From NCBI GenBank assembly GCA_046330435.1, contig JAXLST010000005.1, forward strand, positions 372,001 through 436,000: a stretch of 64,000 bases of DNA. The letters are read 5' to 3'. The notes below the pieces were generated by a model. That model saw only the letters and a program-made list of their open reading frames with translations, had not been told where the DNA came from and searched no databases. This DNA is from Ga0077560 sp046330435 (GTDB taxonomy: Bacteria > Actinomycetota > Thermoleophilia > Miltoncostaeales > Miltoncostaeaceae). A program made the translations under genes and the position numbers. Below are positions 31,777 to 40,392 of this stretch, in pieces. How positions within the stretch are numbered: the stretch's first letter is position 1; every line of letters begins with the position of its first letter.

Positions 31777-32850
31777 TCAGGCGGACTCGCGGAGGCGCTG
31801 CGCCTCCGGGAGGGCCTGCAGCTTGCGCAGCGTGTTGTTCTCGATCTGGCGGATGCGCTCCCGGGTGACCCCGAACGCCCGTCCGACCTCCTCGAGGGTG
31901 CGGGGCTGGTCGCCGGTGAGGCCGAACCGCAGCTCGATGACCCGCCGCTCCCGCTCCGGGAGGGCGGCGAGCGCCTTGCGGACGTCCGCGTCGCGCAGGG
32001 TGCTGGACGCCTCGTCGAACGGCGAGCTGGCGGTCTCGTCCTCGACGAAGTCGCCGAGGGAGGAGTCGTCCTCCTCGCCCACTGGCCGCTCCAGGGACAC
32101 CGGCAGCTGCGCCAGGCGCAGGATGTCGCGCACCTCGTCGATCGCCATGCGCAGCTCGGCCGCCAGCTCCTCCGGCTTGGGCTCGCGGCCCAGGCGCTGG
32201 GTCATCTGGCGCTCCATGTGCACGACGCGGTTGAGCTTCTCGACCATGTGCACGGGGATGCGGATGGTGCGGGCCTTGTCGGCGATGGCCCGGGTGACGG
32301 CCTGGCGGATCCACCACGTGGCGTAGGTGGAGAACTTGTAGCCGCGCCGGTAGTCGAACTTCTCGACCGCGCGGATGAGGCCCAGGCTGCCCTCCTGGAT
32401 GAGGTCCAGGAACGACAGGCCGCGGCCCAGGTAGCCCTTGGCGATGCTGACGACCAGGCGCAGGTTCGCCTCGATCATCTGCTGCTTGGCGGTCATGTCG
32501 CCGCGCTCGATGCGCTTGGCGAGCGAGACCTCCTGCTCGGCCGTCAGGAGCGGGACCCGGCCGATCTCGCGCAGGTACAGCCGCAGCGAGTCGAGGCTGG
32601 GCTCGACCGTGAGGTCGATCCCGCCGGCGACCTCCGGCTGGTCCTCCTCGGCGTCCAGGACGTCCACGCCGCGCTCGGCGAGCCCGGAGAGGAACTCCTC
32701 CAGCTGCTCGCGCGTGAGCTCGTGGTCCTCGAGGGCGCTGACGATCTCCTCATAGGTGAGGAAGCCCTTTTCGCGGCCCTCCTCCACCAGCGCGCGCATG
32801 ACCGCGGAGAGGTTGGTCTCACTCGGCCCTGCGTTCGATCGCGTCGCCAT
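31777..32850 (-). CDS. RNA polymerase sigma-70 factor, primary (RpoD/SigA) type
   Basis: 357 aa. An N-terminal region 1.1-like segment (FLTYEEIVSALEDHELTREQLEEFLSGL) precedes region 1.2 (DSLRLYLREIGRVPLLT). Region 2 shows NLRLVVSIAKGYLGRGLSFLDLIQEG and FSTYATWWIRQAVTRAI. Region 3 has PVHMVEKLNRV. Region 4 has RTLEEVGRAFGVTRERIRQIENNTLRKL. The presence of 1.1 and full conservation suggest the housekeeping sigma. It also fits the TAnnnT -10 boxes seen in this window. GGAGGG lies upstream of ATG 32850. It is convergent with the response regulator gene. Confidence 0.93.
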   Translation of the reverse strand: MATRSNAGPSETNLSAVMRALVEEGREKGFLTYEEIVSALEDHELTREQLEEFLSGLAERGVDVLDAEEDQPEVAGGIDLTVEPSLDSLRLYLREIGRVPLLTAEQEVSLAKRIERGDMTAKQQMIEANLRLVVSIAKGYLGRGLSFLDLIQEGSLGLIRAVEKFDYRRGYKFSTYATWWIRQAVTRAIADKARTIRIPVHMVEKLNRVVHMERQMTQRLGREPKPEELAAELRMAIDEVRDILRLAQLPVSLERPVGEEDDSSLGDFVEDETASSPFDEASSTLRDADVRKALAALPERERRVIELRFGLTGDQPRTLEEVGRAFGVTRERIRQIENNTLRKLQALPEAQRLRESA

Positions 32851-33040
32851 GGGCGGCCCTCCGTAGCGCTTCTGGGGGTGGACGGACGGAGCCCACAGCA
32901 GTTTACCGGGTCGCGGCGCCGGTGGCGCGTGAACGGGCTCACACCGACTCCCGGGCCCGACCGTCCCGCTGGCACTACCGTTACCGCGTCGGACTCCCAG
33001 AAGAGCATCGGCACGTCGTCACCAAACGAAAGGCGCCGGG

Positions 33041-34023
33041 ATGCGCAGCCGTCCCACCCTCCCCGCGGAGGACCTCCAGGAGACCACCCCGCAGGCGGCC
33101 CTGAGCCTCACCGCCGCCGGCGTCGTCCGCTCCGCGAAGGCCATCCGCATCGGCCACCCCAAAGGGGAGCGCCTGTTCCAGGCGGAGATCGCCTGCTCCG
33201 CGGACCTCGCGCCGACGCGCAAGGGCGTCCACATGTCCCGCTTCGAGGAGGGCATCAACGAGGCCATCGAGGACGTCGTCCTCGGCGAGGCGCTGGTGAT
33301 CGAGGCGCTCGCCGAGCGCATCGCGATGCGCGTGGTGGAGGCGCAGGGGGCCACCCGCAGCCGCGTGGAGATCCGGGCGAGCTACCCGGTGGTGCGGGTC
33401 ACGCCGGTGTCGGGGATGGAGAGCCAGGAGACGTACGAGCTCATCGGCGTGGCGGCGCCACGCCGGCGGGGGCCCGCCGGGTGGTGGGCGTGTCGGCGCA
33501 GGGGATGAACGCCTGCCCGTGCGCGCAGGGCCTGCTGCGCGCCCAGGCCGAGGAGGCGCTGGACGGCGACGGGTTCTCGGCGGAGGAGATCGAGCGGATC
33601 GTGCGCCTGGTGCCCATCGCGACGCACAACCAGCGGGCGCGCGGCACCCTCTACCTCGGCGCCCCGGGGACCGTGGCGATCGATGCGGACGACCTCATCC
33701 GCATCGTCGAGGAGTCCATGTCGTCGGAGATCTACGAGCTGCTCAAGCGCACCGACGAGCAGTACGTGGTGGACCGGGCCCACCGGCGCCCCCGGTTCGT
33801 GGAGGACAGCGTGCGGGAGATGGTGCGGCTCGCGGTCGCCGCCCACCCGGCCCTGCCGGACGACGCCTTCGTGTGGGCGCAGCAGGAGAACTTCGAGACC
33901 ATCCACACCCACGACGTCCAGGCGGAGCGCAGCGGGCTGCTGGGGGAGATCCGGGCGGAGCTCGCCGGCGGCCCCTCCGCCGGCCGCCACGTGCGCCTCG
34001 ATGAGTGGCTCACCCCCGCCTGA
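33041..34023 (+). CDS. GTP cyclohydrolase IB (FolE2/MptA type), with one frameshift
   Basis: 327 codons once one base is restored. The N-terminal part has ERLFQAEIACSADLAPTRKGVHMSRFEEGI; the C-terminal part has GVSAQGMNACPCAQG, LVPIATHNQRARGTLYLG, and ENFETIHTHDVQAERSG. CPCAQ carries the metal-binding Cys; the His/Glu pattern is that of the COG1469 family. It converts GTP to 7,8-dihydroneopterin triphosphate (or its 2',3'-cyclic form in MptA), the first step of pterin synthesis. The frame changes inside the five-G run at 33468-33472, where a sixth G restores ARRVVGVS. The start is ATG 33041, with AAAGG upstream. Confidence 0.88.
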
Positions 34024-34032
34024 CCGGCGGGG

Positions 34033-34647
34033 TCAGGCCTCGGTCGCCGCGTCGCCCCCGCGCTTGCGCCCGAGCTCCAGCTTGGGCTCGGTGCGCCGGA
34101 TGAGGCGGCCGATGTTCGCCCGGTGCCGCACGATGACGGCGCCCGAGGCGAACAGGGAGAACACCAGCACCGGCCAGTGCTCGCCCAGCAGGAGCACCCC
34201 GACGGGGAAGGCGACCGCCGCGGCGATGCTGGCCACCGATACGTAGCGGGTCACGGCGACCACCACGATCCAGGTGCCCAGCACGATGAGGGACACCAGC
34301 GGGACGAGGCCGATCACCGCGCCGCCGCCCACGGCCACGCCCTTGCCGCCCTTGAAGCGCAGCCACACCGGGAACACGTGCCCCAGGATCGCCGCGGCGC
34401 CGGCCACCAGCGGCCACGGCGAGTCGGTGAGGGCCCGGGCGATGAGGGTGGCGGCCACCCCCTTGCCGATGTCGAGCAGCATCACGGCGATGCCGATGCG
34501 CTTGCCGAGCGTGCGGAACACGTTGGTCGCGCCCACGTTCTTGCTGCCCACCGTGCGGATGTCGACGCCCCTGGCCAGGCCGGCGAGGTACGCGAACGGG
34601 ATCGATCCGAGCAGGTAGGCCAGCACGATGGCGACGGCCTGGTTCAT
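34033..34647 (-). CDS. plsY: acyl-phosphate glycerol-3-phosphate acyltransferase
   Basis: 204 aa, about five to six TM segments. PlsY motifs: LGSIPFAYLAG (motif 1 region), SKNVGATNVFR (motif 1: SxNxGATN), FKGGKGVAVGGG (motif 2) and HRANIGRLIRRTEPKL (C-terminal). It makes lysophosphatidic acid from acyl-phosphate, the first membrane step of phospholipid synthesis. The start ATG 34647 overlaps the pgsA stop (ATGA), placing both in one phospholipid operon. Confidence 0.95.
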   Translation of the reverse strand: MNQAVAIVLAYLLGSIPFAYLAGLARGVDIRTVGSKNVGATNVFRTLGKRIGIAVMLLDIGKGVAATLIARALTDSPWPLVAGAAAILGHVFPVWLRFKGGKGVAVGGGAVIGLVPLVSLIVLGTWIVVVAVTRYVSVASIAAAVAFPVGVLLLGEHWPVLVFSLFASGAVIVRHRANIGRLIRRTEPKLELGRKRGGDAATEA

Positions 34648-35201
34648 GGGTCGCCTCCGACCTCGGTGTCCGGTGACTTGCGGGCGAACAGCCGGCGGTG
34701 GGCCATCACGAAGTAGTACGCGCCGGACAGGATCGTGAGGACAACGGCCAGGTACATGAGCGGGTCGTTCGCGGCCGTCCACGGGTGCGGTGCGATCGCC
34801 GCGACGATCGCGATGTTCTGGCTGAAGGCCTTCGCCTTGCCGAGGCTGCCCGCCGGGATGATCAGGTCCTCGGTGACCGCCACCAGGCGCAGGCCGGTCA
34901 CGGCGAACTCGCGCGTGATGATCACCATCGTGATCCACGCGGGCACGTCGCCGAGCTCGACCAGGCACAGCAGGGCGCCGCTCACCAGCAGCTTGTCGGC
35001 CAGCGGGTCCAGGAACGCGCCGGCCACGGTCACCTGGCCGCGGGACCGGGCGAGGTACCCGTCGAGGCTGTCGGTGGCGGCGGCGGCCCCGTAGAGGGCG
35101 GCGGCCCACCAGTGCGCCGTCTCGGTGTCCACCAGGACCAGCGCCATGATGGCCGGGATCGTGCTGATCCTGACGGCGGTGACCCAGAGCGCCGCGTTCA
35201 C
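34644..35201 (-). CDS. pgsA: CDP-diacylglycerol-glycerol-3-phosphate 3-phosphatidyltransferase
   Basis: 185 aa with the CDP-alcohol phosphatidyltransferase motif spread over DSLDGYLARSRG and AGAFLDPLADK (D-x2-D-G-x2-A-R-x8-G-x3-D-x3-D). Four or five TM segments follow. ITREFAVTGLRLVAV is typical of PgsA. It forms phosphatidylglycerophosphate. The start is GTG 35201, with TAGGAT 6 nt upstream. It is divergent from an ACT-domain gene with only 54 bp between starts. Confidence 0.92.
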   Translation of the reverse strand: MNAALWVTAVRISTIPAIMALVLVDTETAHWWAAALYGAAAATDSLDGYLARSRGQVTVAGAFLDPLADKLLVSGALLCLVELGDVPAWITMVIITREFAVTGLRLVAVTEDLIIPAGSLGKAKAFSQNIAIVAAIAPHPWTAANDPLMYLAVVLTILSGAYYFVMAHRRLFARKSPDTEVGGDP

Positions 35202-35207
35202 GGGCGC

Positions 35208-35213
35208 ATCCTA
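35208..35213 (-). promoter_or_regulatory. -10 box TAGGAT of a probable leaderless promoter
   Basis: TAGGAT (minus strand) ends 6 nt before the pgsA GTG at 35201. Confidence 0.45.
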
Positions 35214-35243
35214 CGCGCCCGGGGGGTCCGGCACCTCAGGCGG

Positions 35244-35249
35244 TAGGCT
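35244..35249 (+). promoter_or_regulatory. -10 box TAGGCT of a probable leaderless promoter
   Basis: TAGGCT ends 6 nt before GTG 35256 of the ACT-domain gene. It is identical to the box at the lysR-type gene. Confidence 0.45.
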
Positions 35250-35255
35250 CAGGGC

Positions 35256-35786
35256 GTGAACGAGATCGCGGTGACGGCGGTCGGCGCGGACCGGCCGGGG
35301 ATCGTGGCGGCCCTCACCGAGGCGCTGCTGGAGCTGGGCGGGAACCTGGAGGACTGCCGGGCGGCCCTGCTGCGCGGCTCCTTCGCGGTGGCCCTGCTGG
35401 TGACCGTGCCGGACCACGTCCCGGCCGAACGGGTGGACGCCGCCCTGCGGCCCGTCGCCGAGCGCCTTGGCCTGGGGCTGTGGACCGGCCCCGCCGCCCC
35501 GCCGGACGACGCCTCGGCGTGGGGTCCGCGGTGCGTGATCAGCGTGTACGGCGTGGACCACCCCGGGATCGTCCACGCGGTGACGACGGCGCTCGCCGAG
35601 ACCGGCGCGAACATCGTGGACCTCTCGGCCCGGGCCGCGGGCCGGCCGCCCATCTACGCGCTGGCGATCGAGGTGGACCTGCCGGCCGGGTCCACCCCCC
35701 AGGTGATGGCCGCCGCGCTGCGGCCCGTCGCCGATCGCAACCGGGTGGAGCTGTCGGTCACCCCCGTCGCCGACGAGGTGATGTGA
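35256..35786 (+). CDS. tandem ACT-domain protein (GcvR-like)
   Basis: 176 aa consisting of two ACT domains. The first starts IAVTAVGADRPGIVAALTEALLELGGNLED; the second starts CVISVYGVDHPGIVHAVTTALAETGANIVDL. Both have the ligand-binding DRPGI/DHPGI loop. The layout is that of GcvR, the repressor-associated regulator of glycine cleavage, and of related amino-acid sensors. No gcv genes are nearby, so the ligand is unknown. It lies 13 nt upstream of the deformylase-HD gene and is probably co-transcribed with it. Confidence 0.8.
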   Translation: MNEIAVTAVGADRPGIVAALTEALLELGGNLEDCRAALLRGSFAVALLVTVPDHVPAERVDAALRPVAERLGLGLWTGPAAPPDDASAWGPRCVISVYGVDHPGIVHAVTTALAETGANIVDLSARAAGRPPIYALAIEVDLPAGSTPQVMAAALRPVADRNRVELSVTPVADEVM

Positions 35787-35799
35787 GCGGCGCCGGCCG

Positions 35800-36822
35800 G
35801 TGATCCGGGACGTCCTGGTCTACCCCGACCGGCGGCTCAAGCAGCCGGCGGTGCACGTCACGCGCTTCGGTCCCGCGCTGCGGCGCCTGGCGGACGACCT
35901 CGTCGACACGGCCCGCGCCTACCCGCGCACCGTGGGGCTCGCCGCCACGCAGATCGGCGCGATGTGGCGCGTGGTGTTCGTGGACTGCACGGACCACCCG
36001 AAGGTGCCCGACCCGATGGGCCCCACCGTGCTGGTGAACCCCGTGGTGGCGGCCGCCGAGGGCGCCGAGACCGGGCGCGAGGGGTGCCTGTCCCTGCCGG
36101 ACATCACCGCGGACGTCCGCCGGCCGGTGTCGATCGAGGTGACGGCGCAGGACCTTGACGGGGCGCCGCTGCGCTTCGCGCTGGAGGGCTTCGAGGCGCG
36201 CGTGGTCCTGCACGAGATCGACCACCTGGACGGCGTGCTCATCCTCGACCGGGTCGCCTCGCTGGCGCGCGACGTCTTCCCCCGCCGCTCGGGCCGCGGG
36301 CGGCGCTCGCCCGGCGCCCAGCTGGTGGAGCGGGCCGCCACGCTGGCCCGCATCGCCCACGCCGGCCAGCGGTACAACGAGGACCCGTACACCGCGCACC
36401 TGGAGGAGGTCGTCGCCGTGCTCGGGGAGCACGGCGTGGACGACCCGCAGATCGTCGCCGCCGCCTGGCTGCACGACGTGGTGGAGGACACCCCGGTGGA
36501 GGCGGAGGCCGTCGCCGAGGAGTTCGGCGCGCGCGTGGGGGCCATCGTGTCGGCGGTGAGCGTCCCGGACTGGGACGACGGCGAGGCGGCGCGCCGGGAC
36601 TCCTGGACCCGCATCGCCGCGACGCCCGCGGCCGTGGTGGTGAAGCTCGGCGACCGCATCGCCAACGTCCGGCGCGGCGGCACCAAGGCGCTGAAGTACC
36701 CCGGCCAGCAGGCCACCTTCCGGGAGCTCCTGGGACCCGCCGACCCCGGCGGCTTCACCGACGAGGTCGCGCGGCTCTGGGACACCCTCGAGGCGGAGCT
36801 GGCCCGGCTGCCCCGCGGCTAG
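35800..36822 (+). CDS. peptide deformylase fused to a (p)ppGpp-hydrolase-like HD domain
   Basis: 340 aa in one frame. Residues 1-155 are a full peptide deformylase: motif 1 GLAATQIG (47-53 region), motif 2 EGCLS with Cys96, and motif 3 HEIDH with metal ligands His138 and His142. After a basic linker (RRSGRGRRS, 162-170), residues 175-335 resemble the RelA/SpoT/MESH1 HD hydrolase. PYTAHLEEVVAVL contains His200. AAWLHDVVEDT contains His225-Asp226. VVKLGDRIANVR contains Asp285. No synthetase or TGS domain follows. It removes N-formyl from nascent proteins and may hydrolyse an alarmone. The start is GTG 35800, 13 nt after the ACT gene. Confidence 0.9.
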   Translation: MIRDVLVYPDRRLKQPAVHVTRFGPALRRLADDLVDTARAYPRTVGLAATQIGAMWRVVFVDCTDHPKVPDPMGPTVLVNPVVAAAEGAETGREGCLSLPDITADVRRPVSIEVTAQDLDGAPLRFALEGFEARVVLHEIDHLDGVLILDRVASLARDVFPRRSGRGRRSPGAQLVERAATLARIAHAGQRYNEDPYTAHLEEVVAVLGEHGVDDPQIVAAAWLHDVVEDTPVEAEAVAEEFGARVGAIVSAVSVPDWDDGEAARRDSWTRIAATPAAVVVKLGDRIANVRRGGTKALKYPGQQATFRELLGPADPGGFTDEVARLWDTLEAELARLPRG

Positions 36823-37235
36823 ACCGGGTCGTCGGCGCGCATCGCCGCGTGGGCGAGCACGCCCATGATGTGCGCCCGGATCGGCTCGCCGAACCCGTCC
36901 CGCGCGGCGGCGAGGCGCCTGCGGGCGGACTCGTCGCCCGCCCCGGCCTCCAGCGCGACGACGCGGCGCAGGCCGGCCACCAGCACCAGCAGCGGCTCGT
37001 CGGTGCGGATGCCCTCCAGGGGCGGCTCGATGGGCTGCACCACGCGCAGCCACTCGGCCGCCGGCTGGCCCGGCATCGCGCTCGCCCAGGCGGACGCCAT
37101 CACCGCCTGCTCCAGGGCGGCGCGACGTGCGCGGCGTCCGCCGCCCGCGGCGCCGGCGAGGGCGTCGAGCTGCCGCCGCCCCACGGTGCAGCGCACGACG
37201 CGGCAGAACGCATCGGAGTCGTGTTGGGCACGCAC
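36819..37235 (-). CDS. hypothetical protein
   Basis: 138 aa, unknown. Predicted mostly helical: Arg/Ala-rich helices (RRARRAALEQAVMASAWASAM), a Pro-containing middle (QPIEPPLEGIRTDEPLLVLVAGL) and a helical C-terminus ending ADDPV. The start GTG 37235 has AGGGGG just upstream. The stop overlaps that of the deformylase-HD gene on the other strand. The frame is free of antisense competitors, which supports it, but no homologous family comes to mind. Confidence 0.5.
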   Translation of the reverse strand: MRAQHDSDAFCRVVRCTVGRRQLDALAGAAGGGRRARRAALEQAVMASAWASAMPGQPAAEWLRVVQPIEPPLEGIRTDEPLLVLVAGLRRVVALEAGAGDESARRRLAAARDGFGEPIRAHIMGVLAHAAMRADDPV

Positions 37236-37295
37236 ACCCCCTGAATCGGCCTCACCACGGGATTCCGCGAGGGTCCCGCGGTCCCGGTGGCGAGG

Positions 37296-37326
37296 CCCGG
37301 CGGCCGGCGCGGTGCCGGCCGCCGGG
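37296..37326 (-). terminator. 13-bp perfect hairpin after the alcohol dehydrogenase gene
   Basis: Stem CCCGGCGGCCGGC (37296-37308) / GCCGGCCGCCGGG (37314-37326), loop GCGGT, 13 nt beyond the minus-strand stop at 37340. There is no T tract. Confidence 0.65.
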
Positions 37327-37339
37327 GGCGAGGACGCCG

Positions 37340-38413
37340 TTAGGGGGTGATCGCCACCTTGATGACCCCGTCCTCCTGGTTGGAGAACAGCTCGTAGGCC
37401 TCCTCGATCTGGTCCAGCTCGAAGCGGTGCGTGATGAGCTGCCCCAGGTCGAGCCGGCCGGCCTTGACCAGGTTCATCAGCGCGCCCAGGCGCTTCTTGC
37501 CGCCCGGGCACAGGGTGGTGCGGATGTCGATGTCGCCGATGCCGTAGATGAACGGCTCCAGCGGGATCGTGACCTTGTCGCCGTACACGCCGAGCGACGA
37601 CACCATCCCCGCCGGGCGCACGGCCTTGAGGCAGTTCTCGAACGTCTCCTGGACGCCCAGGGCCTCGATGGCCACGTCCGCGCCCCGGCCCTCGGTGAGG
37701 GCCTTCACCTTCGCGACCGGGTCCTCCTGGGTGTAGTCGATCACGACGTCGGCGCCCATCGTGCGGGCCATCTCCAGGCGCTTGGCGTTCGAGTCGACGG
37801 CGATCACCAGGCCGGCGCCGCGCAGGCGGGCGCCCGCGGTCGCGCACAGGCCGATCGGCCCCTGCGCGAACACGACCACCGAGTCTCCCAGCTGCACGTC
37901 CGCGGTCTCCACGGCGGAGATGCCGGTGGTCGCGATGTCGGTGACGAACAGGACCTCCTCGTCGGAGAGGCCCTCCGGGATCCGCGCCAGGTTCGCCTGC
38001 GCGTACGGCACGCGGAAGTACTCGGCCTGCACCCCGTCCATGGAGTTCCCGAGCCGCCAGCCGCCGATGATCCCCCACTTGTCCTCGTACCCGGCGCACT
38101 GCGAGAAGTCCCCCGCCTGGCAGAAGTAACAGGCGCCGCACGGGGTGATGGCGCCCACCACGACCCGGTCGCCCACCTCGTACCCCTGCACCGCCTCGCC
38201 GAGCTCGTGGATGACCCCGGACGGCTCGTGGCCCACCACCCGGCCCTCCGCCACCGGGTACTCGGCCCGCCAGATGTGCGAGTCCGTGCCGCAGATCGTG
38301 GTGGTGGTGACCTTCACGATCGCGTCCGTGGGCCCGCAGCGCGGGACCGGCACCTCCTCGATGTGGATGTCCCGGACGCCCCTGAAGACCGCCGCGCGCA
38401 TCGTCTCGGCCAT
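37340..38413 (-). CDS. zinc-dependent medium-chain alcohol dehydrogenase
   Basis: 357 aa. The catalytic Zn ligands are in CGTDSH (Cys) and GHEPSG (His-Glu). The structural Zn loop is CGACYFCQAGDFSQC, with three visible Cys. The Rossmann fold is atypical (VVVFAQGPIGLCATAGARLRGAGLVIAVDSN), followed by ADVVIDYTQEDP. The family includes threonine, sorbitol and isopropanol dehydrogenases; the substrate cannot be fixed. GGGAGG precedes ATG 38413. It is transcribed alone, with a strong hairpin after it. Confidence 0.86.
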   Translation of the reverse strand: MAETMRAAVFRGVRDIHIEEVPVPRCGPTDAIVKVTTTTICGTDSHIWRAEYPVAEGRVVGHEPSGVIHELGEAVQGYEVGDRVVVGAITPCGACYFCQAGDFSQCAGYEDKWGIIGGWRLGNSMDGVQAEYFRVPYAQANLARIPEGLSDEEVLFVTDIATTGISAVETADVQLGDSVVVFAQGPIGLCATAGARLRGAGLVIAVDSNAKRLEMARTMGADVVIDYTQEDPVAKVKALTEGRGADVAIEALGVQETFENCLKAVRPAGMVSSLGVYGDKVTIPLEPFIYGIGDIDIRTTLCPGGKKRLGALMNLVKAGRLDLGQLITHRFELDQIEEAYELFSNQEDGVIKVAITP

Positions 38414-38556
38414 GATCCGACCCTCCCGGTCGCGGTGTGGATGCGACGACTCCACCCCGCCCGGGCGGTGCCGGGAATCCGTGATCCCACGCAAATCCGC
38501 CCCGGGGGGTCCCCGCCTCGGCGATTCTGCGGTTCGCGTTGGCGCCGCCCGCGGGA

Positions 38557-39834
38557 TCAGCCCACGGGCTGGCGGACGTTCCTCGGCCGTGGCTCCGGCC
38601 ACCGCACCGGCCGGCCCAGCAGGTCGCGCTCGGCGAGGGCGGCGAGCAGGAGCAGGAGCGCCACCGGCATGAACTGCGGTTCCGGGGTCGGCGCCGCCAC
38701 CAGGAACACCGTCAGGGTGAGCAGCATGGCCTCCAGCAGCCGCAGCCGCGGGGCGATGAGCACCGCGGCTGCGACCAGCGCCACGGCGACCAGCGGATAG
38801 ACGGCGTCCCAGCCGGCCACCCGCATGAGCCCCGACACCACGTTGGGGTAGAAGGTGGTGAGCTCCTCCCGGCGGTCGAGGTCGCCGTTGAACAGGATGG
38901 TGCTGCGCAGCACCGCCGAGACGCCGAAGGGCAGCAGCAGCGCCCACGCGACGCCCAGCGGCAGCAGGAGGTCCGCGGCCGACGCCCGCAGCGCCGACAC
39001 CCGTGCCCGGCGTCCGGCGTCGCGCGCCCCCCTGGTGCGGTGCACCGCGGTCCACCACCACCAGCCGGCGAAGACCGGCAGCGCGGCGAACTTGGTGAGC
39101 AGGGCGATCCCGAACAGGCCCCGCACCGCCCACCCGTGCCAGCCCGCCGGGTGGCGGGCCTGCAGCATCAGGACCGCCGCGACGGCCCCGAGCAGCAGCA
39201 TCGTCATGCCCACCGTCGCGCGGAGCTCCCAGAGCACCGCGAGCGGCATGAACGGCAGCAGCCAGGTGGCCTCGTCGCGCGGCACCGCGAGGAACAGCAG
39301 CGCGACGCCCGCGGCGCTCAGCGCCGCGGTGGCGCCGGCGATCACCGCGACGTCCCAGTGCCCCGTGACGGCCTCCAGCGCCCGGTACGGCCACAGCTCC
39401 ATGGGCGGGTAGTTGAAGTCGCCGAACCGGACGCCGCCGTCGGTCACGTGCAGGACGCACCCGCACGTGTACGGGTTGCGGCCGGCGTCGAGGGCCTCGA
39501 ACAGCGTGCGGTAGGTCCCCACCACCTCGGCGCCGGGGTCGAGGGTGAGGGCGCGCACCAGCCCGCCGACCACGCCGACCGCCGAGGCGGCCAGCAGCAC
39601 GCCCAGCCGGTGCACCGCCGCGCTGCCGGCGGTCCAGACGAGCCAGATCAGCAGGAGGCTGCCCGACACCTGGACGCCGAGGTCGTAGGCCGCCCCGGCG
39701 GGGATCGGCCGCAGGCACCACAGCAGGACGGCGGCAGCGGTGGCGCCGGCCAGCAGGGCGAGTCCCGCCCGCCGCAGCAGGACCTCGGGCAGGCGCAGCC
39801 GGTGCGCGACCTCCGCTGGCGTTCTGTGCCTCAT
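38557..39834 (-). CDS. GT87-like polytopic membrane protein (DUF2029-type mannosyltransferase)
   Basis: 425 aa with about ten to eleven hydrophobic segments. An acidic loop DAGRNPYTCGCVLHVTDGGVRFGDFNYPPMEL (broken here by the family-typical NPY and NYPP motifs) and the pattern TKFAALPVFAGWWWW resemble GT-C fold GT87 enzymes, which use polyprenyl-phosphate-mannose outside the membrane. The assignment rests on topology and the NYPP-like loop. ATG 39834 has no clear Shine-Dalgarno. It is followed by 143 bp with nothing recognisable before the dehydrogenase gene. Confidence 0.65.
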   Translation of the reverse strand: MRHRTPAEVAHRLRLPEVLLRRAGLALLAGATAAAVLLWCLRPIPAGAAYDLGVQVSGSLLLIWLVWTAGSAAVHRLGVLLAASAVGVVGGLVRALTLDPGAEVVGTYRTLFEALDAGRNPYTCGCVLHVTDGGVRFGDFNYPPMELWPYRALEAVTGHWDVAVIAGATAALSAAGVALLFLAVPRDEATWLLPFMPLAVLWELRATVGMTMLLLGAVAAVLMLQARHPAGWHGWAVRGLFGIALLTKFAALPVFAGWWWWTAVHRTRGARDAGRRARVSALRASAADLLLPLGVAWALLLPFGVSAVLRSTILFNGDLDRREELTTFYPNVVSGLMRVAGWDAVYPLVAVALVAAAVLIAPRLRLLEAMLLTLTVFLVAAPTPEPQFMPVALLLLLAALAERDLLGRPVRWPEPRPRNVRQPVG

Positions 39835-39967
39835 ATGACATACGACAGCAGCGCCGCGGCGTCCCGCCATCGGCGTTGCGTGCGACCGGGACGGGGCGGA
39901 GCACCGCACGGCCATCCGGGTCCACCCCGAGGGCCCGCCCGGGTCCGGCGCGTCCCCCCGCCGGCGG

Positions 39968-40375
39968 CTACTTCTTCTTGTAGAAGGCGTCGTCCCCGGA
40001 GTTCTTGCGCACCGCGTGCACCGGGTTCCCGGCGGCGTCCCACTGGTAGTAGGAGCAGGCGGGGCCCATGCCCTTCTCGTACTGCTCGATCTTGGGGTTG
40101 CGCCCGATGTCCCGCGCTGCGGCCGCATGACGCAGCAGGCTGGGGTCGTCGTTCTCCGGCCAGACGATGATCAGGTGCGCGGCGGTGAGGTGCGTCGCGA
40201 CGAACTCGCAGCCCGCCGCGGGGCACGGCCACGGGTCGGTGCGGACGCAGAACCAGCCGGTGTAGTCCTCGCCGGAGTCATCGGTCCAGAGCTCCTCCTC
40301 GATGTCGAGGTCGGGCTCGCCGACCATCGGCTCGCCGATGATCGTCGCCGGTCCGTCGGGCTCCATCGTTCCCAT
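39968..40375 (-). CDS. conserved-looking hypothetical protein with Cys/His cluster
   Basis: 135 aa. An acidic N-terminus (MEPDGPATIIGEPMVGEPD...DIEEELWTDDSGEDY) is followed by GWFCVRTDPWPCPAAGCEF and THLTAAHLIIVW. Its C-C-C-H-H spacing resembles a single zinc-finger-like knuckle. The Lys-rich end is FYKKK. AAGGAG precedes ATG 40375. It is third in a probable moaD-moaE-this operon (17-nt gap), but no molybdopterin function can be read from the sequence. Confidence 0.62.
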   Translation of the reverse strand: MGTMEPDGPATIIGEPMVGEPDLDIEEELWTDDSGEDYTGWFCVRTDPWPCPAAGCEFVATHLTAAHLIIVWPENDDPSLLRHAAAARDIGRNPKIEQYEKGMGPACSYYQWDAAGNPVHAVRKNSGDDAFYKKK

Positions 40376-40392
40376 GGCGGGCTCCTTGCTGG

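Noticed and set aside
33460..33480. Programmed ribosomal frameshift in the GTP cyclohydrolase gene
   Set aside because: There is no slippery heptamer with a downstream pseudoknot that I can see, and similar single-base losses in G/C runs occur in many unrelated genes here. Sequence error is simpler.
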